A stretch of DNA of 55,736 nt from Phycisphaerales bacterium (GTDB taxonomy: Bacteria; Planctomycetota; Phycisphaerae; Phycisphaerales; UBA5793), in contig JADZAS010000019.1 in assembly GCA_020852515.1 (NCBI GenBank), positions 1 to 55,736 on the forward strand. The letters run 5' to 3'. Below the pieces are notes generated by a model, which saw only the letters and a program-made list of their open reading frames with translations, made no database searches and was not told the origin of the DNA. Position numbers and translations under genes: made by a program. Each line of letters opens with the position of its first letter. The first letter of the stretch is position 1. Shown here piece after piece: positions 7,736-16,625 of the stretch.

Positions 7736-8728
7736 TTACGGAACCTGGGCGACGGTGCTGGTCTGGCAGGGATTGCCGATTGCGACGAGCTGCACGAAGC
7801 CGCCGCACGCGCCCTGATTGGCGTTTGCGTTCACGTTGCCCGAGCCGTTGGGGCCGGTGCCGATGGTGTTGTACAGCTGAAGCTGGTTGGTGCCGAGGCC
7901 CAGCTGGGTGCCCATGCACGGGCCGTTGGGAACCACGAATGAGCCGGTGTTGCGGGCGAACACGATGCCCTGCTGGGTGCTGGGCGGAGCGCCGTCCCAG
8001 GCGAGGTTGACCTGGCCGGGGCAGGTGCCGGTGATCGTGCAGGTGTAGCCGCCGCCGCCGCCGCCAAGACCCGTCACCGCGCAATCATCCCAGTACGTGG
8101 AAGTACCGGTGGTGTACAGGTCGAGGTTCTTGATCTCCGCGGCGCCGCCGCGAATGAAGAGCTGGCCGGTGGAGACGAGCGTATTGCCGTAGTAGCAGCT
8201 GATCGTGTCTGCGTCGATGTCCACTTCGCAGCGCACTTCGACCCAGGTATCAAACTGGATCGGCGGGAAGTTCGTTTCGGTGCGGAAGTCATCGGCAACG
8301 GTGCCGGGGCCACCGCCCGAGTCGCCCTCGAAGTCGAAGCAGAGTTCGATGCACCACTGGTAGGGGCCGCCGTGGTTGTACTCGTTCTGCACGATGTAGA
8401 ACGTGTCGGCCACGAACTGCGAGATCGGGATGTACACCCAGGCGCTCATCGTGCCCGAACCGCTGGTGAGACCCTCGAACGTCTGGATGGCATCATCGGA
8501 GCCCTCGCAGAGCATGCTCTTCGTGCCGCCGTGGGCACGAGCCGTCGTGCAGCTACCAGCGACGGCCTGGCTGTCATCCCAGCCACTCCAGCCTCCGACG
8601 TGATAGAGCACCTGCCCGTTGGTGTAGCTCTCGAAGTTGTCGGACCAGTCCTGGGCCATCGCCGAGGTGGCCAGGCCCGTCAGGCCGACTGCCGTGGTCA
8701 GTCCGAGACAGAAAATGCTGCGTTTCAT
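7736..8728 (-). CDS. Secreted protein with lectin-like domain and C-terminal Cys module
   Basis: 330 residues; AAGGAG sits 8 nt before the ATG. A Sec signal peptide (MKRSIFCLGLTTAVGLTGLATSAMA) is followed by a domain rich in beta-type segments: NFESYTNGQVL, GTMSAWVYIP, TWVEVRCEVDIDADTI and YYGNTLVSTG. This is typical of the LamG/concanavalin-like jelly-roll family. A glycine run (GGGGGG) links to a ~95-residue C-terminal domain with paired Cys (CPGQVNLAW, GPCMGTQLGL, ACGGFVQLV, NPCQTSTVAQV). The same module ends the protein at 32544-33071 and, less closely, other exported proteins here. Role unknown; probably carbohydrate or surface binding. Monocistronic, with its own terminator. Confidence 0.85.
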   Translation of the reverse strand: MKRSIFCLGLTTAVGLTGLATSAMAQDWSDNFESYTNGQVLYHVGGWSGWDDSQAVAGSCTTARAHGGTKSMLCEGSDDAIQTFEGLTSGSGTMSAWVYIPISQFVADTFYIVQNEYNHGGPYQWCIELCFDFEGDSGGGPGTVADDFRTETNFPPIQFDTWVEVRCEVDIDADTISCYYGNTLVSTGQLFIRGGAAEIKNLDLYTTGTSTYWDDCAVTGLGGGGGGYTCTITGTCPGQVNLAWDGAPPSTQQGIVFARNTGSFVVPNGPCMGTQLGLGTNQLQLYNTIGTGPNGSGNVNANANQGACGGFVQLVAIGNPCQTSTVAQVP

Positions 8729-9126
8729 CGAATCCGCTCCTTCTGAAAAACTGAGATCTTCCTTTCAGTTCGGAACCTGCCGGCCAACCCCGGCCCGCAG
8801 GCGCCCGCAGAAACACACATTCTGCCGGCGCGCGACATTCGCGCCCGACGACCGAACGTAGTCCGCGCACTGAGATTCCTGGGGGAGTTCGAAGGCACCG
8901 TCAATCCGATCCCGACCCCCTCGGAATCACCATTGCCGACGTTCCCCATCAGAATAACCGATCTTGATTGCGATTGGAACCCCAATTTTGAAAAAAAGGG
9001 GAATATCGGCCCCCATTTGTCGGGCCTCAGCGCCATCTGGCCCGGATACGGCATGGGTAGCGTCGTGCCGCCCCCACAGGCCGGGGGAGAGTCGAGGCTG
9101 CTGAGAAGGTCCGCCGGTCGCCTGCC
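8729..9126. other. Intergenic region upstream of the 8728 gene
   Basis: About 400 bp between two minus-strand genes. It has an AT-richer patch near 8960-9000 that includes a seven-T run on the minus strand after a weak GC hairpin (GGGG...CCCC). This could be a terminator for the metallophosphoesterase, with low confidence. The promoter of the secreted-protein gene should lie between ~8750 and 8900, but I cannot pick it out. Confidence 0.35.
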
Positions 9127-9888
9127 CTAGGCGCCAAGCCGCAGGCGGTGGGCCAGGAAGTTGGGCAGACCCGCCTCGATAATCGCCGCCTGGGTCTGCT
9201 CGACCGGGTACGCCACCCGGTGGACCGTGAAGGTCCGCTGGCTGACGTCCAGGATGCCGAAGCTCGCATCCGGGTTGCCATCGCGCGGCTGGCCCACGCT
9301 GCCCGGATTCATGATGTAGCGGTAGCGGCAGTCCAGCCGCAGGGGCAGGTTCGGCGGAAGGAACGCGACGCGCACGTTCTTCGGCTCGACCGCGGCATAA
9401 CCGATTTCGGGCGTGCCAAACGCAATGGGGATGTGCGTGTGCCCGACGAACAGGCAGTGATTCGTGAACCCGCCGTAGGCGAGCGCGGCAATCTGCTGGT
9501 CGTGAATGTAGTCGCTGCAGCCATCGCTCACGGGCGAAGCGTGGCACATGGTCACATCATCGAGATCGGCGATGCGCGGCATCGCGGCGATGAGTTCGCG
9601 GTGCGATTCGCTCAACTGTTCGCGCGTGAATTCAAGCGACAGGCGCGCGGTAGGGTTGAACCGGTGGGCCTCGACGTCATTGATGATGCTCAGATCGTGA
9701 TTGCCCTGAACCGAAAAGATGTCGCGCTGGGCGATGAGGTCGAGGCACTCGGCGGGATTCGGGCCGTAGCCCACCACGTCCCCGAGGCAAAGCGTGGCGT
9801 CCACGCCCCTTTCGTCAATTGACCGCAGCACGGCCTCGAGGGCCTGGAGATTCCCGTGTACGTCCGAGATAAATGCGAATCGCGCCAA
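9127..9888 (-). CDS. Metallophosphoesterase (YfcE/MJ0936-like)
   Basis: 253 residues. All five calcineurin-like metallophosphoesterase motifs are visible in order: DVHGN (residues ~9-13), GDVVGYGPN (~36-44), GNHD (~61), a histidine in MCHASP, and GHTHIP. They would bind a dinuclear metal centre and hydrolyse phosphodiester or phosphomonoester bonds. The GDVVGYGPNP form is common in bacterial members of unknown substrate that resemble diadenosine tetraphosphatases and cyclic phosphodiesterases. No signal peptide, so cytosolic. It lies 126 bp downstream of infC on the same strand and could be co-transcribed. Confidence 0.9.
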   Translation of the reverse strand: MARFAFISDVHGNLQALEAVLRSIDERGVDATLCLGDVVGYGPNPAECLDLIAQRDIFSVQGNHDLSIINDVEAHRFNPTARLSLEFTREQLSESHRELIAAMPRIADLDDVTMCHASPVSDGCSDYIHDQQIAALAYGGFTNHCLFVGHTHIPIAFGTPEIGYAAVEPKNVRVAFLPPNLPLRLDCRYRYIMNPGSVGQPRDGNPDASFGILDVSQRTFTVHRVAYPVEQTQAAIIEAGLPNFLAHRLRLGA

Positions 9889-10014
9889 GCGGAACGGTCC
9901 CCACGCTGGTAGTCCTGACGCCCTCTTGTACGGGTTCCATATCGGTTGTTTGCAGCCACGCTCCTGTGTAAAACGAAAACGACGCGGGCATCTTGCACGA
10001 TCCGGCCGAATCCC

Positions 10015-10638
10015 TCAGTTTGATTCGTCTTCGCTGGTTTCCGCGGCGGCCGGGGCGTTCTCCGGCTGCTTGCCGGGGTGCGCCTTTTTGTAGGCCAGGA
10101 TCTTGGAGCGGTCTCCGGCGATGATCATGATCACCGCCCGACCCGTAAACTTGGCCGGCATCTCCACCTTGCCGATGTCCGCAAAACGCTGCTCGATTTC
10201 CTTGAGACGCGCGATCCCCTGGTCGCGATATTGAAACTCGCGGCCGCGCATCGGCTGGACGAACTGCACCTTGTGCCCGTCGAGGATGAAGCCCCGAGCC
10301 TGCTCGACGCGGATCTCCACGTCGTGCGGATCGATCTTCAGCGATCGACCCAGCCGGACTTCCTTGAGTTCGCTCTTCTTTGAACCGCCCGCCGAGCGCT
10401 TTTCCTTCTTGGACTGCTCGTACTTATAGCGGCCGAAGTCCATGATCTTGCACACGGGCGGCCGCGAGTCGGCAGAGATCTCAACGAGATCAAGCCCTGC
10501 TTCCTGCGCGAGGCGCTTGGCCTCCTCGAGCGGGATAACCCCGAGCTGTTCATTGTCAGGACCGATCACCCGCAGCGGCGAGAATCGGATCATGTCATTG
10601 ATGCGCTCCCTGCGAAACTGCTGGTCGCGAGGGTTCAT
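10015..10638 (-). CDS. infC: Translation initiation factor IF-3
   Basis: 207 residues. The N-terminal domain carries RERINDMIR and NEQLGVIPLEEA; the linker region has PVCKIMDFGRYKYEQ; the C-terminal domain has KEVRLGRSLKIDPHD, RGREFQ and KFTGRAVIMII. It binds the 30S subunit, blocks premature 50S joining and checks initiator tRNA pairing. The start is an ATG, not the rare AUU used for autoregulation in E. coli, and no obvious Shine-Dalgarno precedes it. A short acidic tail (AAAETSEDESN) extends the usual C-terminus. The common partners rpmI and rplT do not follow; a metallophosphoesterase does. Confidence 0.97.
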   Translation of the reverse strand: MNPRDQQFRRERINDMIRFSPLRVIGPDNEQLGVIPLEEAKRLAQEAGLDLVEISADSRPPVCKIMDFGRYKYEQSKKEKRSAGGSKKSELKEVRLGRSLKIDPHDVEIRVEQARGFILDGHKVQFVQPMRGREFQYRDQGIARLKEIEQRFADIGKVEMPAKFTGRAVIMIIAGDRSKILAYKKAHPGKQPENAPAAAETSEDESN

Positions 10639-10978
10639 GAAACGTCGATGTGCGATGGGACGTACTCCTTCGATCCGGATGCGTTCACGTCGATCGACCG
10701 TTCCGGCGGCGGCGGATCGAGAACAACTGCACGAGGCAGAACAGAAAAGCGACAGGTGGAGATGTCATACAGCCGGAGCCGAGGTCACGCAGCGTTGTAG
10801 CGCCAAGGGAAGGGCGTCCCTCATGGCTGGATCTCCGTTATCGCGAGGCGCGCCCTCGGCTCTTGGGCCGCGAAAAGGGACACCGTCGCGCACTCACAAG
10901 ATAGACGTATCGGACAGAGCCGGCAACCGGATTGCCGCCGGTTTCGCCAAATCGGCACATCGTTGAGGCTTTTGCCGA
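10639..10978. other. Leader/intergenic region between queA and infC
   Basis: 340 bp upstream of infC on the minus strand. It could hold the infC promoter and leader. I see no clear terminator for queA, no ribosomal-protein-like pseudoknot I can assert, and no convincing gene. Several short GC-rich inverted repeats are present, but nothing specific. Confidence 0.35.
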
Positions 10979-12070
10979 TCACGCCTCCGGACGCGCCGGC
11001 AGGATCAGCATGCAGTCGCCGTAGGAGTAGAACCGGTAGCCGCGATCGATCGCCTCGCGGTAGGCGCGCAGCAGTGCCTCGACGCCGATCATCGCGGCCA
11101 CCAGCGCCATGAGCGACGATCGGGGCAGGTGGAAGTTCGTCAGCAGCCCGTCCACTCTGCCAAACTGATAGCTTGGGGTGATGAGCAGGCGTGTTGCGAC
11201 GCTCTCGCCCGCGGCCGGCAACGACGAACCGACGCTCTCAAGAGCCCGCACCGTGGTGGTGCCGATGGCCACGAGCCGGCCCGAACCTGGCCGCCCACGC
11301 TGCAGCAATTCAATCGTGGCCTGCGGCACGGAAAACCACTCCTCGTGGATCGGGTGCTGCTCGACGAATTCGCACTCGACCGGCTTGAACGTGCCCGCCC
11401 CGACGTGCAGCGTCACGAACCCGGTCTCGATCCCGCGGCTCCGGCACGCTGCAATCAGTTCAGCCGTCAGGTGCAGCCCGGCCGTGGGGGCGGCCACGGC
11501 TCCATCCGGGCCGGCGTATACCGTCTGGTACTGCTCGCGATCCTCGGGCCGATCGAGAGCAGTGTCTCCACCCAGCCGGCGCTGGCGGAGGATGTAGGGC
11601 GGCAGCGGGGCGTGTCCGGCCCGATCGAGCATCTTGCGCCACGAGAGCGGCCCGTCCAGCCGCACCAGCCAGTGATCGTCCACGCGGTCGAGGATCGTGA
11701 GCACGACCCCCTGCACGTCACCGCCTGTCGCCTCGACGGCATACTGCTGACCCGGTCGTACGCGATGGCCGGGGCGCAGCATCGTGGCAGCGACATCCGC
11801 TCCTCCCGCGGAGTGAAGGAAAAGTCCTTCGACATGCCCGCCCGTGTCGAGCCGGCGTGCGACGTAGCGGGCCGGAATCACCCGTGAGTTGTTCATGACC
11901 ATCGCATCGCCCGGCTGCAGGTAGTCAGGCAGGCTCGCGACCGTCTCATGGGCGACAATTTTGCCGCGGCGATCGAGCACCATCATCCGCGCCGCATCGC
12001 GCCTGGCCGCGGGCTCGGTGGCGATCAGGTCGGGCGGCAGGTCGTAATCGAGAAGATCGGTGCGGAGCAT
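10979..12070 (-). CDS. queA: S-adenosylmethionine:tRNA ribosyltransferase-isomerase
   Basis: 363 residues from ATG 12070 (MLRTDLLDYDLPPDLIA). The family usually starts exactly at this motif, so I reject the longer frame beginning at 12241. Diagnostic segments are ATEPAARRDAARM, MNNSRVIPAR, APTAGLHLT, LHVGAGTFKPV, GTTTVRALES and LLTNFHLPRSSLMALV. The enzyme moves the ribosyl part of SAM onto preQ1 in tRNA to form epoxyqueuosine, the penultimate queuosine step. No other queuosine gene is in the window. Confidence 0.97.
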   Translation of the reverse strand: MLRTDLLDYDLPPDLIATEPAARRDAARMMVLDRRGKIVAHETVASLPDYLQPGDAMVMNNSRVIPARYVARRLDTGGHVEGLFLHSAGGADVAATMLRPGHRVRPGQQYAVEATGGDVQGVVLTILDRVDDHWLVRLDGPLSWRKMLDRAGHAPLPPYILRQRRLGGDTALDRPEDREQYQTVYAGPDGAVAAPTAGLHLTAELIAACRSRGIETGFVTLHVGAGTFKPVECEFVEQHPIHEEWFSVPQATIELLQRGRPGSGRLVAIGTTTVRALESVGSSLPAAGESVATRLLITPSYQFGRVDGLLTNFHLPRSSLMALVAAMIGVEALLRAYREAIDRGYRFYSYGDCMLILPARPEA

Positions 12071-12239
12071 GTGGAAGCCGGTCACAGGGGCGTCGCATCG
12101 GGGCAACATCAGGCGCAGACCGACTGAAGCCCGCCGGCGAAGACGAAGGATAGGGGGCCTCAGCAGCGCTGCAGGACCGACATTATCGCCCGCGGGCCTC
12201 AAAGGCATCGGCGGCTTGGCGCGTGCTTCCTTGCGAGCC

Positions 12240-12812
12240 ATGCGGGTTGACTCGCCGGCTGTCCATCATCTCTTCCGCCTGGGCCCGATTCGCCGGGTCT
12301 GGCGCCGGGCTTTGCCGCCGCCACCGCCGCCGTATCGCGCCGTGCGGCCGCGACCGATCCGCCTGCTGCTCCGCCTGCCGCGCAATGTCGCGATCCGCAT
12401 CGGCCCCGATCTGCTTGCGCTGCGGCGTGAACGCATTGTCGGCCGCGTGCTGCTTGATCGAAGCGCCCGCGACTGTTTCACGCCGACGACCGACAACCCG
12501 CGCCCGCGCGTGTACGACATCCACGCCTCCTGCGATGCCCCGCCGGCAGGCTGCATCCGCCTCGAGCGGCTGCTCGCGCAGACTCAGCGGGATCTTGAGG
12601 TAGCCGAGGCGAGGCTTGAGAAGTGTCGCGGTAGAGTGGAGAGCCCGGCAGGATCAACCGCTGGCCCGGCGTGGCAGGAGCCGGTGGGCTATGCGTATCA
12701 CTGGCAGCCGCCTGCGGCGAGCCAGTCGGGAGGGGTGCAGGTCGTGCATGTGCCGGGCGTGGTGCGAGCCTATGTCTCGCCGGCGGGTCGGCTCGTCGAC
12801 GTTCTGATGTGA
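12240..12812 (+). CDS. Hypothetical protein
   Basis: 190 residues from ATG 12240 if real. The second half has protein-like codon use with mostly G/C third positions. It shows IRLERLLAQTQRDLEVAEARLE (a helical, possibly coiled-coil stretch) and ends with a Gly/Val-rich VVHVPGVVRAYVSPAGRLVDVLM segment. The first third, with a six-proline run, is less convincing. An antisense frame at 12183-12524 also has acceptable composition, but I favour this strand. No family recognised; start uncertain. Confidence 0.4.
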   Translation: MRVDSPAVHHLFRLGPIRRVWRRALPPPPPPYRAVRPRPIRLLLRLPRNVAIRIGPDLLALRRERIVGRVLLDRSARDCFTPTTDNPRPRVYDIHASCDAPPAGCIRLERLLAQTQRDLEVAEARLEKCRGRVESPAGSTAGPAWQEPVGYAYHWQPPAASQSGGVQVVHVPGVVRAYVSPAGRLVDVLM

Positions 12813-12813
12813 A

Positions 12814-13059
12814 TCAGCAGGAACTCTTCTTCTCGCCGGCTCGCAGCAATCGCTCGCCCTGCTCGGGGGTCATCGAGCCTTCGGCGATGTAGGCGGCTAT
12901 CTCCCGCCGCGTGCGCTCGCGCGAGACGGACTTGAAGAGTTCGACGACCGACGCGAAGGCAACCCAGATGACGCCGCCGCCGATGAGAAACGACATCACC
13001 ACGACATGCTCGTTCCTGCTGAGGAACTCGAGTATCGCCTGAAGGTCGGGATCAACCAT
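12814..13059 (-). CDS. Small membrane protein with SHOCT-like C-terminus
   Basis: 81 residues; AAGGAG is placed well ahead of ATG 13059. There is one strong transmembrane segment at ~residues 19-42 (VVVMSFLIGGGVIWVAFASVV). The cytoplasmic tail contains RREIAAYIAEGSMTPEQGERLL, which resembles short helical oligomerisation motifs (SHOCT-like) in small bacterial membrane proteins. Function unknown. It reads toward the hypothetical at 12240 and away from the M3 peptidase gene, sharing an upstream region with it. Confidence 0.7.
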   Translation of the reverse strand: MVDPDLQAILEFLSRNEHVVVMSFLIGGGVIWVAFASVVELFKSVSRERTRREIAAYIAEGSMTPEQGERLLRAGEKKSSC

Positions 13060-13262
13060 GGCTGTGTCTCCTTCGCGGCCGGTGGATCATGCCCGCCTGC
13101 CAGATTGTTGGGGCGCCGGACGCCGCGGTTTCACGAGAAACCGGTCCGCCTCTATTGTGGCACGAAAAGCGGCCGCGGCTTGTCCCTATTCAATCCCTGG
13201 TGGGACATGCAGCACCCCAACCGCGCCTACGGTTGAAAAACACCCTCGTCCCGGAGATTGCC

Positions 13263-14969
13263 GTGCCCACGTCCGCTATCGACACCTCGTTCGTTCCCGC
13301 TCACATTGACTGCGGCGACTGGTCGCAGATCGAGCCTTTGACGCGCGACCTGCTCGAGCGGCCGCTTGATACGGCCGAACAACTCGAGCGCTGGCTGCTC
13401 GACCGCAGCGAACTCGAATCGGCCATCAGCGAAGCCCAGGCCAACCGCTACATCGCCATGACCTGCGACACCGAGAGTGAAAGCAAGCGCAAGGCCTTCC
13501 TCCAGTTCGTCGAGGAGATCGAGCCGAAGTACAAGCCGATCGCCTTCGAACTCGACAAGCGGCTCATCGCCTCGCCCGCGGTGGGCCAGCTGGATGCGCA
13601 GCGCTACGAAGTGCTCGTGCGCGATGCAAGGCGCGATGTGGAGATGTTCCGCGAGGCCAATGTGCCCATCGAGGTGGAACTGGCCAAGCTCGATCAGCAG
13701 TATCAGGAAATCTGCGGCGCGATGACCTGCGAGTTCGACGGGCAGACGCGCACCTTGCCGCAGATGGCGCGCTATCTCGAGGAGACGGATCGCTCGCAGC
13801 GCGAGGCGGCGTGGCGGGCCATCGGCGATCGCCGGCTGCAGGACGCCGAGCGGATCGATGACATCTTTGACAAGATGATCGCGCACCGGCACCAGATGGC
13901 GCGCAACGCCGGCTACGACAACTTCCGCGACTACCAGCACGACCGCATGCGGCGCTTCGACTACACGCCGCAGGACTGCTTCGCATTCCACGAATCCGTC
14001 GAAAAGCTCGTCGTGCCGCTGATGCGGGCGCTCGACCGCCAGCGGCGCGAGGGACTCGGCCTGGATCGGCTGCGGCCGTGGGATCTGGCGGTGGATGTCA
14101 AAGGCCGCGATCCGCTGCGGCCGTTTGAAGGCGTGGATCAATTCGTGCAAGGCACCGAGCGCATCTTCCAGAAGATGGACCGCGACCTGGGCGCCATGTT
14201 CGCCCGCCTGCGCAAGCCTGACTGCCTCGATCTCGATTCGCGCAAAGGCAAAGCGCCCGGTGGCTATCAGTACAACCGCGACCGCATCCGCCAGCCATTC
14301 ATCTTCATGAACGCCGCGGGTCTGCACCGCGACCTCATCACGCTGCTGCACGAAGGCGGCCACGCGTTCCACTCCATGCTCTGTGCGGATGATTCGCTGC
14401 TGCACTACCGGCACTACCCGATGGAGTTCGCCGAGGTCGCGTCGATGAGCATGGAACTGCTCGCGCACCCGTTCCTCGAAGAGTTCTACGACCAGCACGA
14501 GGCGAACCGCGCTCGCAGGCAGCACCTCGAAGGCATCATCGGGATTCTGCCTTGGATCGCCACGATCGACGCCTTCCAGCAGTGGCTCTACACGAACCCC
14601 ACGCACACCCGCCAGCAGCGCACGCAGATGTGGCGCGACCTGGACCGGCGCTTCGGGCACGAGATCAATTGGTCGGGCCTCGACGCCTATCTCGATCGCG
14701 GCTGGCAGCGGCAACTGCATCTCTTCGGCGTGCCGTTCTACTACATCGAGTACGGCATCGCCCAGATCGGCGCGCTGCAGATGTGGGTGAACTACCGGCG
14801 CGACGCGAAGCAGGCGGTGCAGAAGTACCAGCAGGGCCTGGCGCTGGGCGGCTCGCGCCCGCTGCCGGAACTGTGGTCCACCGCCGGGCTGGCGTTCGAC
14901 TTCGGCCCTGACCGCATGTCCGGCCTGATGCACGAGGTCGAATCGGAGTTGACGGCGCTGCCGGCGTGA
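13263..14969 (+). CDS. M3-family oligoendopeptidase-like metallopeptidase
   Basis: 568 residues from GTG 13263, chosen because GGAG lies ~8 nt upstream and no in-frame ATG fits better. The zinc site is HEGGHAFH at residues 363-370, with the downstream glutamate in the EFAEVASMSMELLA helix, as in thimet oligopeptidase/PepF (family M3). The N-terminal half (~1-250) is helical, as expected. There is no signal peptide, so it likely trims cytosolic oligopeptides of roughly 5-20 residues (family knowledge). It converges on the aminotransferase gene, with 4 bp between the two stops. Confidence 0.92.
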   Translation: MPTSAIDTSFVPAHIDCGDWSQIEPLTRDLLERPLDTAEQLERWLLDRSELESAISEAQANRYIAMTCDTESESKRKAFLQFVEEIEPKYKPIAFELDKRLIASPAVGQLDAQRYEVLVRDARRDVEMFREANVPIEVELAKLDQQYQEICGAMTCEFDGQTRTLPQMARYLEETDRSQREAAWRAIGDRRLQDAERIDDIFDKMIAHRHQMARNAGYDNFRDYQHDRMRRFDYTPQDCFAFHESVEKLVVPLMRALDRQRREGLGLDRLRPWDLAVDVKGRDPLRPFEGVDQFVQGTERIFQKMDRDLGAMFARLRKPDCLDLDSRKGKAPGGYQYNRDRIRQPFIFMNAAGLHRDLITLLHEGGHAFHSMLCADDSLLHYRHYPMEFAEVASMSMELLAHPFLEEFYDQHEANRARRQHLEGIIGILPWIATIDAFQQWLYTNPTHTRQQRTQMWRDLDRRFGHEINWSGLDAYLDRGWQRQLHLFGVPFYYIEYGIAQIGALQMWVNYRRDAKQAVQKYQQGLALGGSRPLPELWSTAGLAFDFGPDRMSGLMHEVESELTALPA

Positions 14970-14973
14970 ACAA

Positions 14974-16170
14974 TCAGCGGGACATCGCGCTCGCGACTTT
15001 CGTCACCGCCTGGGCGATCTGATCCAGTTGCGTCAAAGTCAGATCGTGATGCACCGGCAGGCAAAGCGCCTCGCGGGCCAGCATCTCGCTGATGGGCATC
15101 GGCTCGCGCTCGGGCACGAGTTCGGCGATGATCGGCTGATCCGAGATCGCGCGCGGGTAGTGCGTGGCTGATCCGACGCCTTCAGCTGTGAGCAGCCGGG
15201 CGAATTCATCGCGGTCGCAGCGCAACTGATCCACCTGAACGCGGATCGTGTACTGGTGGTACACGTGGCCGGCGCCTTCGGTGGCGACAGGCGTGAGCAC
15301 CGCGGGCACATCCTTGAGCAGGTTCGTCAGCCGCGCGCCATTGGCCTGCCGCCGCGCCGTGCGCTCTGAGAGTCTGGCCAGTTGAGCTAGTCCAATCGCC
15401 GCGGCGACGTCGGTGAGGCGATAGTTGTAGCCCAGCGCGACGTGGTGATAGCGCTTGCCCGGCTCCATGCCGTGGTCGCGCAGCAGGGCGATGCGCCGGG
15501 CCAACTCCTCATCGTTGGTCGTGATCATCCCGCCTTCGCCGGTCGTCATGTTCTTCGTCGGGTAGAACGAATAAGTCGTGGCGTGGCCGAAAGCGCCGAT
15601 GCCCTCGCCGCGCCACGTGGCCAGGTGCGACTGCGCCGCGTCGTAGATCACGCTCAGGCCATGGCGGTCGGCGAGGTCTTCGACCGCGTCGATGTCAGCC
15701 GGGTTGCCATACAGGTGCGTGGCGACGATGGCGGTCGTGCGCGGCGTGAGTCGCTGCTCGGCGTCGGCGGCGTCGAGGTTGAACGTGCGCGGATCGACAT
15801 CGCAGAATACCGGGCGCGCGCCGCGCGCGATGATCATCGAAGCCGTGGCGATGAAGCCGTACGCCGGGCAGAGCACGTCGTCGCCCGGGCCGATGATCGG
15901 CTCGTACGCCAGTTGTAGCGCCGTCGTTCCGTTGCAGGTGGTCAGTGCAAAGCGAGCGCCGGTGGCAGCAGCGAACGCCGCTTCGAATTCGATGCACTTT
16001 TTTCCCTGCCGCAACTGCCCCGACCGCAGGACTTCCACGGCGGCGTTGATCTCATCCTCGCCAAGCCGCGCCGAGACCACCGGGATCAGGTCGCGGCAGA
16101 CGGGAACGCCACCCTCGGCCGCGAGGCGGTCGGTGGGCGCAGGTGCAGAGCGTGCGGGTGCGTGTGCCAT
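14974..16170 (-). CDS. DegT/DnrJ/EryC1/StrS-family PLP aminotransferase
   Basis: 398 residues. Lys206 in YPTKNMTTGEGG is the expected PLP Schiff-base lysine, and Asp177 in YDAAQ contacts the pyridine nitrogen. Other family landmarks are GQLRQGKKCIEFE, CNGTTALQLAY, GDDVLCPAYGF, HLYGNPADID and a C-terminal LPVHHDLT. Such enzymes aminate keto-sugars for polysaccharide or glycoprotein synthesis, or dehydrate them. No sugar-nucleotide gene flanks it, so the substrate cannot be assigned. The DUF3467 gene lies 12 bp upstream on the same strand. Confidence 0.92.
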   Translation of the reverse strand: MAHAPARSAPAPTDRLAAEGGVPVCRDLIPVVSARLGEDEINAAVEVLRSGQLRQGKKCIEFEAAFAAATGARFALTTCNGTTALQLAYEPIIGPGDDVLCPAYGFIATASMIIARGARPVFCDVDPRTFNLDAADAEQRLTPRTTAIVATHLYGNPADIDAVEDLADRHGLSVIYDAAQSHLATWRGEGIGAFGHATTYSFYPTKNMTTGEGGMITTNDEELARRIALLRDHGMEPGKRYHHVALGYNYRLTDVAAAIGLAQLARLSERTARRQANGARLTNLLKDVPAVLTPVATEGAGHVYHQYTIRVQVDQLRCDRDEFARLLTAEGVGSATHYPRAISDQPIIAELVPEREPMPISEMLAREALCLPVHHDLTLTQLDQIAQAVTKVASAMSR

Positions 16171-16182
16171 GGCCGGCTCGAC

Positions 16183-16488
16183 TCAGCGCTTTGACGCTTC
16201 GGCGAGGCGCTGCTCGCGCTGGGCGATGACCTGCTGCAGTGCGGCGGCAAAGCGCATGGCGCTGTTGGGCGAGAACACGATCCGCGCCCCGACCTGGAAA
16301 CTGATCGCCTGCTGGTTGCCCATCATGCGCGGCACCTGCACGCCAAGATCGCAGATGATTTCATCCTGCCCGGCGTTCATCTGCCACGCGTTGGCGTAGG
16401 TCGTGTGCGCGTGCGTTTCGTCGACGTGAACCATCACCTGCCCGGGGCCGGCCTGCTGCTGCTGGGGATTGGGATTGACTTCGGCCAT
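16183..16488 (-). CDS. DUF3467 family protein
   Basis: 101 residues with a good AAGGAGAG ribosome site before ATG 16488. The pattern YANAWQMNAGQDEIICDLG, then a basic stretch, then SFQVGARIVFSPNSAMRFAAAL matches DUF3467 (PF11950), a small soluble domain seen near DNA and RNA functions in many phyla. Role not known. It sits 12 bp upstream of the aminotransferase, so the two are probably co-transcribed. Confidence 0.85.
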   Translation of the reverse strand: MAEVNPNPQQQQAGPGQVMVHVDETHAHTTYANAWQMNAGQDEIICDLGVQVPRMMGNQQAISFQVGARIVFSPNSAMRFAAALQQVIAQREQRLAEASKR

Positions 16489-16625
16489 GTCTCTCTCCTT
16501 GAGCCGCGTGGCTCGATGGAAGTGCGTTTTGGGGGAAGACGAGGATGATAGCAGCCGGGGGCGTGCACCACCGACCGCCTGCGTTCCGCAGCGCCGAATC
16601 GGGACTTCACCCGTCGCAGGTGGGG

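Noticed and set aside
12183-12524. Minus-strand 113-codon frame
   Set aside because: Composition is acceptable, but the overlapping plus-strand frame has better third-position bias; no ribosome site or domain.
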